A stretch of 64,000 nucleotides of DNA from Proteles cristata cristata. Lineage: Eukaryota > Chordata > Mammalia > Carnivora > Hyaenidae. Below, piece by piece: positions 1 through 10,965 of this stretch. Position 1 is the first letter of the stretch; the number at the start of each line of letters is the position of its first letter. The notes below the pieces were generated by a model. It saw only the letters and a list, made by a program, of their open reading frames with translations, did no database searches and was not told where the DNA came from. A program made the position numbers and the translations under genes. The stretch spans positions 62,001-126,000 of the forward strand of contig JAESUZ010003392.1 of the NCBI GenBank assembly GCA_017311185.1, read 5' to 3'.

Positions 1-164
1 ACTTGGCACTGAGGAAAACTTAATACGGCCATAAACATTTTATGTGAGTCTTTACCACTGTTATTTAATTAAGTCTCACATTACAGTGCTGCAGGAGGGC
101 AGCACTGTGCAGCTGGGTGACAGATGGGTATACTAGGAACAGAAATCAACCATGAGGCATTCAG

Positions 165-318
165 TGTGTCTAAAAGAAAACCAGCTTGGGAATCATACAG
201 ACTAGTGCTTGAATGCTGGCTCTGTCCTATAGGTGAGCCTCTGAACCTCTCAGAACCTTGCTTTCCTCATCTGCAAAATGGGGTCAGTACAATAGAAACT
301 CCTGAAAGGTGAGGATTT
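165..318 (+). repeat. MIR (ancient tRNA-derived SINE)
   Basis: The stretch carries the MIR core order: a B-box-like start, then a segment ending TTTCCTCATCTGCAAAATGG followed by GGG. This is the mammalian-wide MIR family, inactive for over 100 million years. A 62-codon reading frame over it is fortuitous. Boundaries are approximate. Confidence 0.75.
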
Positions 319-339
319 ATTAAATTGTGTGTATAAGGC

Positions 340-488
340 TCAGGTCATGATCTTAAGTTCGTGGGTTTGAGTCCCGTGTCAGGCTCTGTGCTGACAGCTT
401 GGATCCTAGGCTTGCTTCGGATTCTGTGTCTCCCTCTCTGCCCCTCCCCTACTAGTGCTCTGTCTGTCACTCTCAAAAATAAATAAAC
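340..488 (+). mobile_element. Feliform CAN SINE, 5'-truncated
   Basis: It starts inside the tRNA-like head (TCAGGTCATGATCTTAAG), continues through the B box and CT-rich region, and ends AAATAAATAAACATTAAAT. It is flanked by a 21-bp direct repeat (319-339 and 489-509) with two mismatches. The target-site duplication at a truncated 5' end shows that the copy was inserted already shortened. Confidence 0.9.
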
Positions 489-509
489 ATTAAATAGTGT
501 ATATAAGGC

Positions 510-1113
510 AACTTCCAGGAGCTCACAACTAGAGTTTGTAGAAGGCCTGGCTTATACTGGGCCTATGACTTGAGGTACGTGTATTATCCCAGTTCTGGTC
601 TCTGTCTTGGCATAGGACTCTCATTTGTGCTTCATGCAGCTCATTTGCATGTTTGTTCCTCCTTATTTGAGTTTCCTAGTTTCATATTCAGGGTTTGGCA
701 AAGCTTGATGGAATATTGGTCTCACTGTATGAAGATTTTGCAGATCCTCAGGGGGTACACAGGTTGTTGGATGACAGGTGTGGGTCTGTGGATCCATCCC
801 TTATTTTGTTCCTAGAGGTTTCTGTAATCAGATCCCTCCTGTCTGAGAGAGGGAGCAGGCTGTGCTGGTAAGTTCTGTATGATAAGAACTGGTGACCCCA
901 CAAACCTGTGTAAGGACTGAACCCTGATTTTGCTATTTTCATGTGTTTAACAAGTAAGCTTAGGGTATAAAGGCACAATTCAGGAAATTCTCATTTCTAA
1001 GTACTTCTTCCTATTGTGTGGATTCAGATAGAAAGGGTAAAAGAAATTAAGAAAGGAAATTTAAATTCATTAAACAGATAATTAAAGGGTTTTGACTATT
1101 ATCTATCATCTAT
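510..1113. other. Unique intergenic/intronic sequence
   Basis: No recognisable repeat, exon or RNA gene. Reading frames of 76-81 codons occur on both strands but have no recognisable similarity or splice-site context. Confidence 0.5.
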
Positions 1114-1124
1114 CTCTCTATTTA

Positions 1125-1342
1125 AATTTTTTTTAATGTTTTTTTATTTATTTCTAGGAGAGAGAGAGAGACAGCGTGAGCAGGGGAGGGTCGGAGAGAG
1201 AGGGAGTCACAGACTGAAACAGGTTCCAGGCTCTGAGCTGGCTGTCAGCACAGGGCCCGACGCGGGGCTCGAACCCACGAACCGCAAGATCATGACCCAA
1301 GCGAAAGTCGGACGCTTAACCGACTAAGCCACCCAGGCACCC
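1125..1342 (-). mobile_element. Feliform CAN SINE, full-length, younger subfamily
   Basis: On the minus strand the element runs from GGTGCCTGGGTGGCTTAGTC to a TAGAAATAAATAAA tail with A-rich end. It is flanked by a perfect 11-bp duplication CTCTCTATTTA (1114-1124, 1343-1353). It carries the ACTTTCGCTTGGGTCATGAT head of the younger subfamily. A 63-codon frame across it (GERERQREQGRVGERG type) is a translation of the SINE, not a gene. Confidence 0.95.
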
Positions 1343-1524
1343 CTCTCTATTTAGATAATAATGGAGATTCACAGTATCTAGAAGGATGTTTGTTTATATG
1401 CATCCCTTATTATGGAAAGAAAAACCACTCTTTGTTGAGTCTTCTCCTTAAGTGAGACTTGAAGCTCCTTTGTCTTTATCCATTTGTTGTTGTCATTTGT
1501 TCATCATCTGTCCGTTGTCCATAT

Positions 1525-1546
1525 GTCCATCCATCCATCCATCTGC
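1525..1546. repeat. Short (CCAT)n tract
   Basis: A few tandem copies of the tetranucleotide CCAT, too short to be a strong microsatellite marker. Confidence 0.7.
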
Positions 1547-1614
1547 ACCTATTCATTCAAGGTACAGTGAAGGCTGAGAGGTTGTAAATACTACATTTAT
1601 ATTTTGTATGGGAC

Positions 1615-1855
1615 CAGGTTAGGGTAGTGCTTAAGTTCTTTGATTTATGACTTCAACATATAGCCTTGGGTTTATAGTCTTACTCTTCATTTACTCATTA
1701 AGGGAACTTCAGTATGCTGTTTACCTCTTGAAGCACCAGTTCCCTCATCAGAAAAATGAGGATAAGAATATCTTCTTGTGAAGAACAAAGGAAATAATAT
1801 ATTTGAAGTATTTTGCCTTGGGTTGAGCATGTGCTAAATCTTCATAAAAGTAAGT
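1615..1855 (+). repeat. MIR
   Basis: A diverged MIR in forward orientation: the segment AGTTCCCTCATCAGAAAAAT GAGGATAAGAATA matches the MIR core, followed by the degraded CATGTGCTAAATCTTCATAA tail. The 5' half is more decayed. Confidence 0.65.
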
Positions 1856-3387
1856 GACACAGTGTGCAACTATAGTAAATGCTCACTAAATAGAGTACAA
1901 TTGCACAAATGGTCCAGCAGGGAAAATAAAGCACCTCTGAAATGCTTAAATATTGTTTAGCTTGCAAAAATTCAACAGAGGTATGAGTTTTAGGCACATA
2001 CTCCACATGCATGCATATGTGTGCCAATGCTTTGTGTATATGTATGTGCGTGTACATGTGTAGTCAAGGAATGCACTCTGTGGAACAGACTTTCCCCGCA
2101 TGCTTATGGGGACAAATTCTATGTCCACTTAGATTCTCAAGTGAGAACGTTGAAAGGTATTACCCTCCTCCCCAACATCAACTTTATAAAATACAAGGCC
2201 TTTGGGAATATATATTTCAGTTGTATGCCTTATATACTCTTTGCTATTAGTAGTTCCTTATGTTGTCTTGGTTGATACCAGTAGTTTTTGGTGATGAAAC
2301 TTATCTTCTGTGCCTGGAGTGCCAGTGACTGTGGCTATTAACAATTTGTTGCATTTCGTTATTAATTGGGTATTCTTTCCTAATGTCTTCATTTTTCAAT
2401 ATCATTATTCCTATTATGGTTTTATTTAGACTCTTCACATGTATCTTATAAAGTAAATTAAAAAACTCTCAGGATTCAGGCAAATGTTCAGGATTCAGGC
2501 AAGTGTTTCACAGGAGATTTGACTTTCAGGAAGTAGGGGGCAATTTTCACGTCCTGATATAGGAGGCTCTAGAAGAGGCTCTGTCTTCAGTTGGAAACCG
2601 ATTAGTCCTGGTGTAATCATTGCTGGAGGGGAGGTCCTCGCTCTCATACCAAATATTCCCCATTTATTTTTACCAGGTTGGTTGTGTCAGATAGTTTATA
2701 TCAAGTGCCCTTATAGAAAACTTTAATGGTATATCTAGAAAGCTATTTAATAACATCTGGAAGCACAGACCAAAGATATGATACAGGAAATATAGCAAAC
2801 TAAGAGAATGAAACAAGCCTGGTGCATGACATCTTAGACCCTGATGAGGAGTGGATAATGGTGCTTCTTGCCCAACTGTGGGGATAGGGATTAGGAAAAA
2901 TAAGCTAGGGAAACAGACCACCCAAGCTGAGATGTGATGTGTTCATTCTTGCTTTACAATTTGAAATGTAATGGAAATTAATTTCTCAGGAGAGCATTAA
3001 TTCCTTTGTGTAAGGGAATAACAGCGGGTCAGATGTGTCACATAAAACCCAGTAGCAGTGACTTGGTTCTATGCTGAGGTTCACAGCATGGGGATATGCC
3101 GCCTCCCTGGCTCTATAGCATGTTGACAAGAGGCAGAGCCAAAGACCAAGGCGCCTGGGGGTGGCATCTACTGGAGTTTGTGTTTTAGGCCTCACTGATC
3201 AAAGTAGCCTGGCCGTATCCTTTTAAGTCATGGACGAGATGGAAAAGGGCCAGAGTTCAGGCTGAGGCAAACATGGCCGAGTCAGAAGGAATTTTATTGA
3301 CAATTTCAGCAATAGCAATTCCTCTGACACTCAATGTGCAGGCGAAGATAAAGGGGACATCGGGAATGAGTACAAGGAGCCAATGTA
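1856..3387. other. Mostly unique sequence with one local duplication
   Basis: No exon or dispersed repeat was recognised. At 2470-2507 a 19-bp unit, CAGGATTCAGGCAAATGTT, is repeated once in tandem with one base changed, a small replication-slippage product. Reading frames of up to 84 codons at 2011-2275 lie in low-complexity TG-rich DNA and are not considered coding. Confidence 0.5.
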
Positions 3388-3661
3388 AGAATGTTCACAG
3401 CAGCACTGTGTGTAATAACAAACACCAAAGAATTAATTTAAATGTCTATCAAGAAGAGACGGGACAAATGAATTGTGCTGATTTATGCAGTGGAATAATA
3501 GACAGTGATGACAAGGGAATAAACCTGAGCTAAAGTATTAACATAGATGACTTTCAACTATACAATGCTGAACAAAAAAGCATACTGAAGAAAATATGTG
3601 GTACAAAACCCTTTATATAAATTTCATGGAAATGTAAAATAATATTATATATTGTGTTTGG

Positions 3662-3690
<29 letters not shown>
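3662..3690. repeat. (AT)n microsatellite
   Basis: About fourteen uninterrupted AT dinucleotides inside the old L1 3' UTR. Likely length-variable between individuals. Confidence 0.9.
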
Positions 3691-3693
<3 letters not shown>

Positions 3694-3865
3694 ATGTATG
3701 TAGAAAAGTTATTTAGAGTATTTAAAGATGCATGGAAATAGTGAAAACCAAATTTAGTTTAGTTTGGTGAGTTATCTTTGGGGAATTGTGGAAAGAGGGG
3801 TACTTGAGATATCAATTGTATGAATGTTTTATCTTTTAAGGTGGGGAGTAGGTATCTGTGTGTTT

Positions 3866-4073
3866 TAATTTTTTTAATTTTTTTTTTTTTGAGAGAGAGG
3901 CACACAGCGTGAGCGGGGGAGAGGCAGAGAGAGAGGGAGTCACAGAATCTGGAGCAGGTTCCAGGCTCTGAGCTGTCAGCACAGAGCCCGATGCGAGGCT
4001 CTAACTCCTGAACTGCAAGATCATGACCCGAACCAAAGTCAGGTGCTCAACTGGTTGAGCCACCCAGGTGCCT
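3866..4073 (-). mobile_element. Feliform CAN SINE
   Basis: On the minus strand it has the tRNA-like head (GCACCTGGGTGGCTCAACC), a B-box region and a CT-rich middle, then a T/A-rich tail (+ strand oligo-T at 3880-3890). It lies within the older L1 fragment, so it inserted later. No clean target-site duplication was found. Confidence 0.9.
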
Positions 4074-4165
4074 CTCCTGGGTGTGGAAATTTTATAATAT
4101 TACTGCATATGTTTTATAATATTATTCTTTATAGTTTTTTGTTAAGTCTGAAATATTTCATGATA

Positions 4166-5892
4166 GCTTATGCACATCCTTTTTTTTCACAAAGAATGTG
4201 TTGAGAATCAAGCGGGAAGCTTTGCTTGGGGAGGAGTACTGAAAGGTTAATGAGAAGGATAAAGTGTTGCTGTATTTTACAAGAGTAGGTGCTTAATACA
4301 TAAGTGCTGAATTCATGAAGGCTGGGAAGGAAAGAATACAGAGTCAGAGAGTAATAGAGAAGGCGAATGAGATGAAAGGTGTCTGGGGAGAAGAAAGTTT
4401 GGAGCCGGTGATGTGTGGAAAGTCGCATCACAGGCAATCAAACAAAGCAGGAATATCAGTGAGCTGGATGGGTGCTGAGCCACTGCTGTGAAAACTAACC
4501 AAATGCCCCACTTTCCCGGCTTCCAGAGGCTGGGGAAGATCTTTCACTGTGCTTGGAATTCCTGGTGCCAGAAGGTCATCCTCTAAACCCTGCCTGTCAT
4601 AATGCCTTAAATGATGTCTTAAGAAATTATTCCTGCAAGAGAAAGGGAGAAAGAAAATGCATTTGAGTTTGTCCCTACAAAAAAGTAATCAAAAGATGGT
4701 AATCGGTGTTATGATTAATGAACTGCTGTATATTAACCATGATGGGTTTTTGGGAGTCACACCATATGTCTTCATTATTATTATTTCTTTGCTTGAGTGA
4801 TTTATTCTCCTGGACTCTGAGGACACAAGTTAGGCTTTTAGAGTTAGCAGGCAGGAAAATGTCCATTTTTTTACCCTACTTAAAACCGGTTTCTCAACAA
4901 AGCCCACTGTGCCCTGAGCTCCTTTGAAGTTGCTCAGTAGACGTTGTGAATATATCAGACAAATTCATTTTTAACTGCTCACTGAGGGTTTTGTGATTAG
5001 CATCTAGTTGTTGTTCTAACCATTTCCACAGACCCTTACTGAACAATGTTGAATTAATCAGGCGGGACGGAGCCCAGCTCTCTCCATTCCTTTTGTCAGG
5101 ATGGAGTGAACCCTGGACTCAAAGCAAGTGGAATTCTGGGGCCAAGGAGATTTCTGCCTGCACTCACTTTTGTTATTTTGTTTAATTTAAACATTATTTT
5201 TAGTTTGCCTTCTTCCTCCTCCCTTGCCTTGAGCCTCCATGGCTCAAACTATTAAAGATCGTTTCGAGGAAGGAAATGCAAAATACCAAGAGACAGTAGT
5301 GCTTGCTTTCTAGGTTAAAAAGACTGTTTGGGGGAAATGAAGTTCTGTCTCTCTCTAATGACACTGTTTAGTTTTGCATCCTATTTTAGTTGGAGGGTGA
5401 AGCAAACCAGATCTCTTTCCAGCCCTTCTTGACTCTATTTCCAGGTGGGGGCATCCTCAACAGGACTTTACATCTTGGCAGAATCTAAGGCTATTTTAGG
5501 AAATCCTTGCTGGATTGAGAAAAAACATGTATAATTATGGTGACCAAGCCACATGCCCCAGATTTTCCAGGATGGTCTCTAATTCATGTTGTTTGAAGCT
5601 TTTCAGTAAAGGCAGTTTATTTTGCATGTATTAGCACTGTCCGATAAAGGGCATATGTATGTGTTTATAATATATTTGTACCTCCCCCACACACTTATGA
5701 TTTGTGGGTTTATTTGCATGAAGTCTTCTTTAGGATCTTGTGGCTTTAGAACATGTGATCTAGTCAGTTTTATAGAAATAGCTAAGTGGCTGAGCAGCCT
5801 TGAACAAGTCACTTCCTGTCGCCAGGACTTCTCAGTTCCCGGCCACCCTGGCACAGAGCAATATCTCAGTAACTGTGCTGGATAGAACCAAG
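4166..5892. other. Unique sequence
   Basis: No recognisable repeats apart from scattered degenerate ancient sequence. The part at about 5040-5300 contains several short AT-rich homeobox-type motifs (GAATTAATCA, CTATTAAAGATCG) and could be regulatory, but I see nothing decisive. Frames of up to 101 codons (5603-5908 minus) show no family resemblance. Confidence 0.4.
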
Positions 5893-6105
5893 GGTCAGGC
5901 TCTTTCAAAATTCTCTCTGGGTCTTCATCCTTTCTTCATGTCCTCTGTATTTGTCAGTCTCCACATTGCACGACACCTCACTGTTGTCTTGTGTGTTGTC
6001 CTTTCAGGTCTGCAAGAGACTAGGGACTGGAATGGCCTTTACATTTGTTATCTCCATTGTTTAGCATAGTGCCAGGCAGATAGCCAATTAAAAAATGACT
6101 GGAAG
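5893..6105 (+). repeat. L2 LINE 3' end
   Basis: It follows the L2 3' UTR order: TTCATGTCCTCTGTATTTGT, ACTAGGGACTGGAATGGCC and ATTGTTTAGCATAGTGCCAG, ending in a degraded tail. Diverged and non-functional. Confidence 0.6.
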
Positions 6106-6163
6106 GAAATACATCAAAAAGATAACAATGATGAGAAAATGGAGGATACGTCGTTCTTTACAG

Positions 6164-6611
6164 TTTTTCATATTCTCCTCTTTTTTTTTTTTAACCATTA
6201 GTAGATAGTACCTAAAGAATCAGAAAAATAGAAACAATAAATAGTTGTTTTTCTTTTGAGCACTCAGGATCAGAGAGGGATCTAAGCAGCATGATGAAAC
6301 AATTTCCATTCTGAAGACTATTGCAGCATCCTCTGCCTCAGCTCCCGACATGGAAGCAGCTGACCCCTCCTTCGGCTCTTCCACAAACTGGGCCATGCCA
6401 CTGTGATGGGTGGCCATGTGAGGGTGAGAGCTGAGGACTCAGTCTACTGTGGGCTGTCCACTTCCAGGGACTGATTTGAGCCGTGTCATGATAATTGAGC
6501 ACAACCCACATGAGCACTGAATGCTTCATACGTTCAATGTCCCAGCAGCTGGCAGTGCGTCAGGATTCTGGACCCCAGCCTTGCCTTCACTGGGGGCCCA
6601 GCTGAGTGATG
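6164..6611. repeat. Unclassified ~448 bp repeat, copy 1
   Basis: The stretch is repeated in direct orientation at 8360-8806. By eye the two copies differ at only a few positions per hundred, with small indels. Similarity starts abruptly at TTTTCATATTCTCCTC and stops abruptly at GCTGAGTGATG. Flanks differ, so this looks like two insertions of one interspersed element, or two LTRs, rather than a plain tandem duplication. Both copies contain an oligo-T run (12 in this copy) next to TTAACCATTAGTA. A 65-codon minus-strand frame is preserved in both copies (MATHHSGMAQ / MATRHSGMAQ starts), but no known protein is recognised and the conservation follows from the recency of duplication. Confidence 0.8.
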
Positions 6612-7192
6612 AGCCATGCCCTAGGTGTGCTAGGTTGAAGAGGTAACTAGAAGGGGCCAGGTTTTAGGTCTTGCCCTCTAGGAGGCTGATCTAGTTGGGC
6701 TAATAATCTGTATGCATTAGAAGCTAACTATCACAAAGCACTATTTAAGCTTCAAATGAATGTTAAACTAGACCAAATGGGTCACAGGAGTTCCTAGGAG
6801 GGAGTAATAGTGGAAAGGCTATGTAAGAATGTGTGGTGTTTTGAGATGAGATTTGAAGTATCCCGAAGGGTGGGGAGAAGAAGCCCTTCCAAGGAAAGAA
6901 ACAACCTGTAGAAAGGCATGGGAGTGGGAGTAAGGTGTTTAGTTTTAGGGTGTGGCAGGGAAGTGGGGGATGGGTGGGAACAGGGAAGAAAATGTGCGGT
7001 CCGGAATGGAAGGTGCTAAGTTGAGGAGACTGGGAAATTAGAACAGAGAGCTGAGGATGGGTCAGGTGTGGGCCATGAGAATCGGACAAAGGCATAGCTT
7101 TGAACTGGTTGTTGGGAAGGACCCATTGTGAGGCTCTCAGAGGAGGAGGTAAAGTGATGTAACACACATTGTTCCCATAGATCAGAATGAGC
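6612..7192. other. Sequence between the repeat pair, first part
   Basis: Purine-rich sequence without a recognised family. A 134-codon minus-strand frame (6763-7167), rich in proline, serine and leucine, is the translation of this purine-biased DNA. It shows no retroviral gag, pol or env signature. Confidence 0.45.
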
Positions 7193-7390
7193 CCTGAAAA
7201 TGGTTAAGAACATGAGCTCTGGGTAATGCTTCCTGGGTTAATTCCTGGTTTCACATTGTATTACCCATCTGCAGAATGGGGATAATGATAGTCTCTTCTC
7301 ACAGAATTGCTTTGGGGACAAAGGAGATAATTCATGTAAAATATTTAGCACAATGCCTGGCCCATTGAATGAGCCTAATGAATAGCTATT
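7193..7390 (+). repeat. MIR
   Basis: A fairly complete MIR: GGTTAAGAACATGAGCTCTG, CCCATCTGCAGAATGGGGAT, CTTTGGGGACAAAGGAGATA, and the 3' part AGCACAATGCCTGGCCCATT. It lies between the two 448-bp repeats, which argues that the intervening DNA is old host sequence, not a viral interior. Confidence 0.85.
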
Positions 7391-8359
7391 ATGTGCAAAT
7401 TAATACTAAAACTCATTTTATCAGTATGGTAAAATGGTAATGAGTTTGAAAAACCAACTGTTAAAAATACAACTAGAAATAATTTCATTAAAGGAGTGAG
7501 TCTGAGAATACTTCAGAATCTTTGTTGGAAAGTCCCATCCTGCCTCACAGTTTAGCTTTATTTATTGCCACTTAGCTTTTGTGAAATATTTACATTGGCA
7601 AATATAGTTACTCAACTATAATTTTTGTTCGTTATCCCCCTAAGCTTGGTGAGGAAGATTAGTTTATCTTATATTGCAGAAGACATACATAGATATAAAC
7701 ACAATGATATTTAGTTACAACATCTCTTCCGTTAGCATTTACCAGTTATCAGAGCTTCTCTGTGGGAACGAGGTGAGGTATTAGGGTTGTTGGCATCCAG
7801 GCTCTTCTGTGCTATGAAGAAGAAGGTAGTGAACAATTTAAAGAGACCAGGGTGATTTCTTCTCTGCCAAAGATAAGATCCAGTCCTTGAAGGAGGTTAA
7901 GAATGACCAGAATTGCTAAAAAAGGACTTGCAAAGCAAATGAAATACTTCATGTTCTTCAGAACCTTAGTTATTCCTTTGGATGCTGTAGCTTAAATTAC
8001 CCCTAACTGAAACATAACTACTTTGGGGAGGGATGCTATTTTTGTGCCATTAGTGGAGAATTGTATTCAAAGCCAGAGGACAATATTCCTAAACTCAGCT
8101 GCCACTTTGACATTCCTATGTACCGGGCAGGCATACGTGACTCTTTCTAATTGTTAACAATGGGGAGCTGAGAAGATCCCCTGGGGAATATGACTCATGG
8201 TGAGTCAGGTGCACATGGAAGCTTGGCCCAGCCCTATTGTCTTTTGCCAACAGGTCTCTACCCTGCTTCAGCTGGAATATCAGTGGAATTGCGTGACATG
8301 GAAATGATGGAAGGAAAGACATACAACACCAATGTCCTTTCAGGCTATATGGCAGCATA
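7391..8359. other. Sequence between the repeat pair, second part
   Basis: AT-rich unique sequence; no recognised repeats or exons. A 90-codon minus-strand frame at 8116-8388 runs into the downstream repeat and is not supported as a gene. Confidence 0.45.
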
Positions 8360-8806
8360 TTTTCATATTTTCCTCTTTTTTTAACCATTAGTAATTATTA
8401 CCTAAAGAATCAGAAAAATAAAAACAATAAATAGTTGTTTTTCCTTTGAGCACTCAGAATCAGAGAGGGATCTAAGTAAGCAGCATGATGAAACAATTTC
8501 CGTTCTGAAGACTATTGCAGCATCCTCTGCCTCAGCTCCTGACATGGAAGCAGCTGACCCCTCCTTCAGCTTTTCCACAGACTGGGCCATGCCACTGTGA
8601 CGGGTGGCCATGTGAGGGTGAGAGCTGAGGACTCAGTCTACTGTGGGCTGTCCACTTCCAGGGACTGACTTGAGCTGTGTTATGATAATTGAGCACAAAA
8701 CCACGTGGGCACTGAATTCTTCATCTGCTCAGTGTCCCAGCAGCTGACTGTCCCTCAGGATTCTGGACCCCAGCCATGCCTTCACTGGGGGCTGAGCTGA
8801 GTGATG
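8360..8806. repeat. Unclassified ~448 bp repeat, copy 2
   Basis: Direct-orientation partner of 6164-6611. It has a shorter oligo-T run (7), a 4-bp insertion (TAAG duplicated near 8475) and scattered substitutions. Similarity ends at GCTGAGTGATG. Family and transcription direction are unknown. Confidence 0.8.
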
Positions 8807-9599
8807 GTATGGGGATAATGGGGGCCAGCACCAGTTACCACTGTAGTGGTTGGCCCCAGGTTCATATGTGCCAGAAAGATGGTAACTCAGGTGGGCTCTG
8901 ATTTGGAGTTGCTATTTGGTATATGGATCCCAGAGAAGATGGTAGGGAAGAGGAGTCTAAAAGAGAAGTAGAAAGGCACTAAACACAGCCCTGTACCATT
9001 TACTGTTTTGCACAGGGTACAACCTTAACATGGGATGCCTCCTAGGTTCCAGTTTCTTCCCATATGTGATGGCTGGTCCTTTCCAGAGATGAACTAAGTG
9101 CCTGTGCTGAGCTTCAAAGCCAAGCCCATGGAACTGCAGCTGATGTCCTCCTCCTTACCCCACACTGTGCTCCTTTCAGGGAGAGAGGTGGTCTGTAGGA
9201 GGAAAAGAATGGCTTCCTCTCCTTTTGCTTCTAGAAATATTTTGTACCCCAGGGCCAATTTGCAATTTGTCTGCAAGATGGGTAGTGTCTGTTGGTTGTT
9301 TTCCCTGCCATGCATCCATTTCCCCTTCCTCTTGGAATAACATTCCAGTTTTCCCTGGGGCCAGCATCCCTTCCTCAGTCTTACCCCTTTTGGGCCAGAT
9401 GGGGCTGCATCTATCTCCTAAGCTCCCATGCACATGCATGCATGGACCAGTGGGTATCAGTTCTGGGGTTTGTAACAACACTATCATTAAAGAGATGCTT
9501 TTTTTTTTCTCCTGGGGTTGCTAACTTGGTAAATGGATATAAACTTCGAACTTCTGGTAGAAATCTAAGGGAATAGTTAAGAAGAGCTTTCCCAGAAAA
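8807..9599. other. Unique sequence
   Basis: No repeat recognised. Overlapping frames of 94-103 codons at 9176-9576 on both strands are mutually exclusive and show no recognisable domain or splice context. Confidence 0.45.
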
Positions 9600-9800
9600 T
9601 GCAGTAACTAAGAGACACAGGGAGAAATATTCCTGGAGACATCACTCCAGTGACTGGATCCAACTGTGCCTGAAGACACGATATAGACTTTTTTTCTTAG
9701 TTGCATGAGCCAAGTAACTTATCTTTGTTGTTTGAGCTGTTTTGAGCTGCTTTGTTTGTTAGTTACAACCTAAAAATCTCGGATAATATAGGCCATGTTC
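9600..9800 (+). repeat. LTR-like ancient repeat (uncertain)
   Basis: The end of this stretch (TTGCATGAGCCAAGTAACTT, TTGTTTGAGCTGTTTTGAGC, TTAGTTACAACCTAAAAATC) resembles the 3' part of a common mammalian ancient repeat ending in a GAGCCAATAAATTCCC-type polyadenylation region. I cannot name the family. Boundaries are guesses. Confidence 0.35.
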
Positions 9801-10394
9801 TACAGTATCAAAAGTTGTACAATTACATTTATAAACTATATTTTATTGATTTCTGTAGCTTTACATATTGTTTCTGATATGCCAGCAGCCAACCCACATC
9901 CAGGGACCACAACAATCTTGAGTGGCAGGGAAGGGTGGTCCTTTCACATCTCTAATACGTGTGGCTGCTGGCCACTTGGGCCTAGAGGAGAGAGTCTGAG
10001 GGAACATTTAGTTGAAGAGATTTCCAGAACCAAGATTTTCCAGATGCCTTACATTTTTTTTTCTGTTTGTATTCTGTAACAGTGAAAAATCCCCAGGCAA
10101 ATATTGGCACTCTGGGATCTGTAGAAAGGGTGTAAAAATCATCTGCTGGAATAAAAGTCAAGTGTATCCTGAGTGGTGCTTTCAGGGATTTGAATATTTC
10201 AGGAGAATATTACAAAGTTTTGAAATCACAATTTTAGCACTTGCCTGGACCCTAGAGTACTCCTCATCCAACTCCCTCATTTCAGAGGAGGAATGATTCA
10301 ATGAGACAAGTTATAAGACCTCATAGCTAATGTAATTGTAGATTGCTCTCACTGAGAAAGGGTCCCTCTGATTACATAGAGACCAGAGGCCAGA
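9801..10394. other. Unique sequence
   Basis: No repeat or exon recognised. Two 94-codon frames on the plus strand have no recognisable similarity. Confidence 0.4.
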
Positions 10395-10965
10395 CCCTTT
10401 CCTTACTGTATTAGGACTCTTCAGTTGCAAGTGACAATAAGAACTGAATCTAGCAAAAGGGGACTTTATTGCTGTCACAGCTGAAAAGTCCAGGATAATG
10501 GTCTAACTTCAGGTAAGGATGGATCCAAGTGTTCGTAATTGCATCATAAAGACAAAGTTTTTTTTCTCTGTATTAATGGCACTACTTTCCTTTGTGTTGG
10601 CTCGAATTCTCCAGCAGATTCTGTCCATATACTGGCTTCTGGCAGCAGGAAGATTTTATTCTATCATGTTAGTAATTCCAGTTGTAAAGATCTTCCATTT
10701 TCCAATATTTCCAGCAGATTCCCAGGGCTCATGCTCATTGGCTCAAAGAGGATCACCCTGGATCAGTCAGTGTGGCCAGGGATGGGTAGTGCTGTTAGCA
10801 TCACGGGGCCACTCCAGGCTTCAGCATCTCAGGGGTGGCTGGGTGCCACTCAGACCAGCTGGATGAGACAGGATGGGGGAGGGGTGACAAAAGTGAATGT
10901 GCTCTTGTTACCTGGAGGAGGAATAATAGTTGCCAGAAACAATAGATGCCCAGTACTCTTACCTT
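10395..10965 (+). repeat. Ancient interspersed repeat (family not named)
   Basis: This resembles a common mammalian repeat whose consensus contains CAAGTGACA-type, GGGGACTTTATTGCTGTCAC, AAAAGTCCAGGATAATGG, GGATGGATCCAAGTG and CCTTTGTGTTGGCTCGAATT in this order, ending near AACAATAGATGCCCAGTA. Frames of 115 and 142 codons across it are translations of repeat DNA. Confidence 0.5.

Larger units (their letters stand above)
3388..4165 (+). mobile_element. Old L1 LINE 3' end, interrupted by a SINE
   Basis: The sequence follows the L1 ORF2 tail and 3' UTR order: a GTTCACAGCAGCACTGTGTG segment, ATGTCTATCAAGAAGAG, GTGGAATAATAGACAGTGAT, then an AT-rich 3' UTR. It has many stops and indels. A felid SINE sits at 3866-4073, and L1-like AT-rich sequence resumes after it. 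It is an inactive fragment of a mammalian L1M-type element. Confidence 0.7.

Noticed and set aside
1136..1327. Arginine/glutamate-rich frame (also seen at 40967-41158 and 61470-61664)
   Set aside because: All three are the same translation of the antisense CAN SINE, so the recurrence reflects the repeat and not a protein family.
6220..8611. Similar 65- and 69-codon minus-strand frames in the two 448-bp repeats
   Set aside because: They are similar because the DNA is duplicated. Differences include a 4-base insertion that shifts the frame, and no known protein is recognised.
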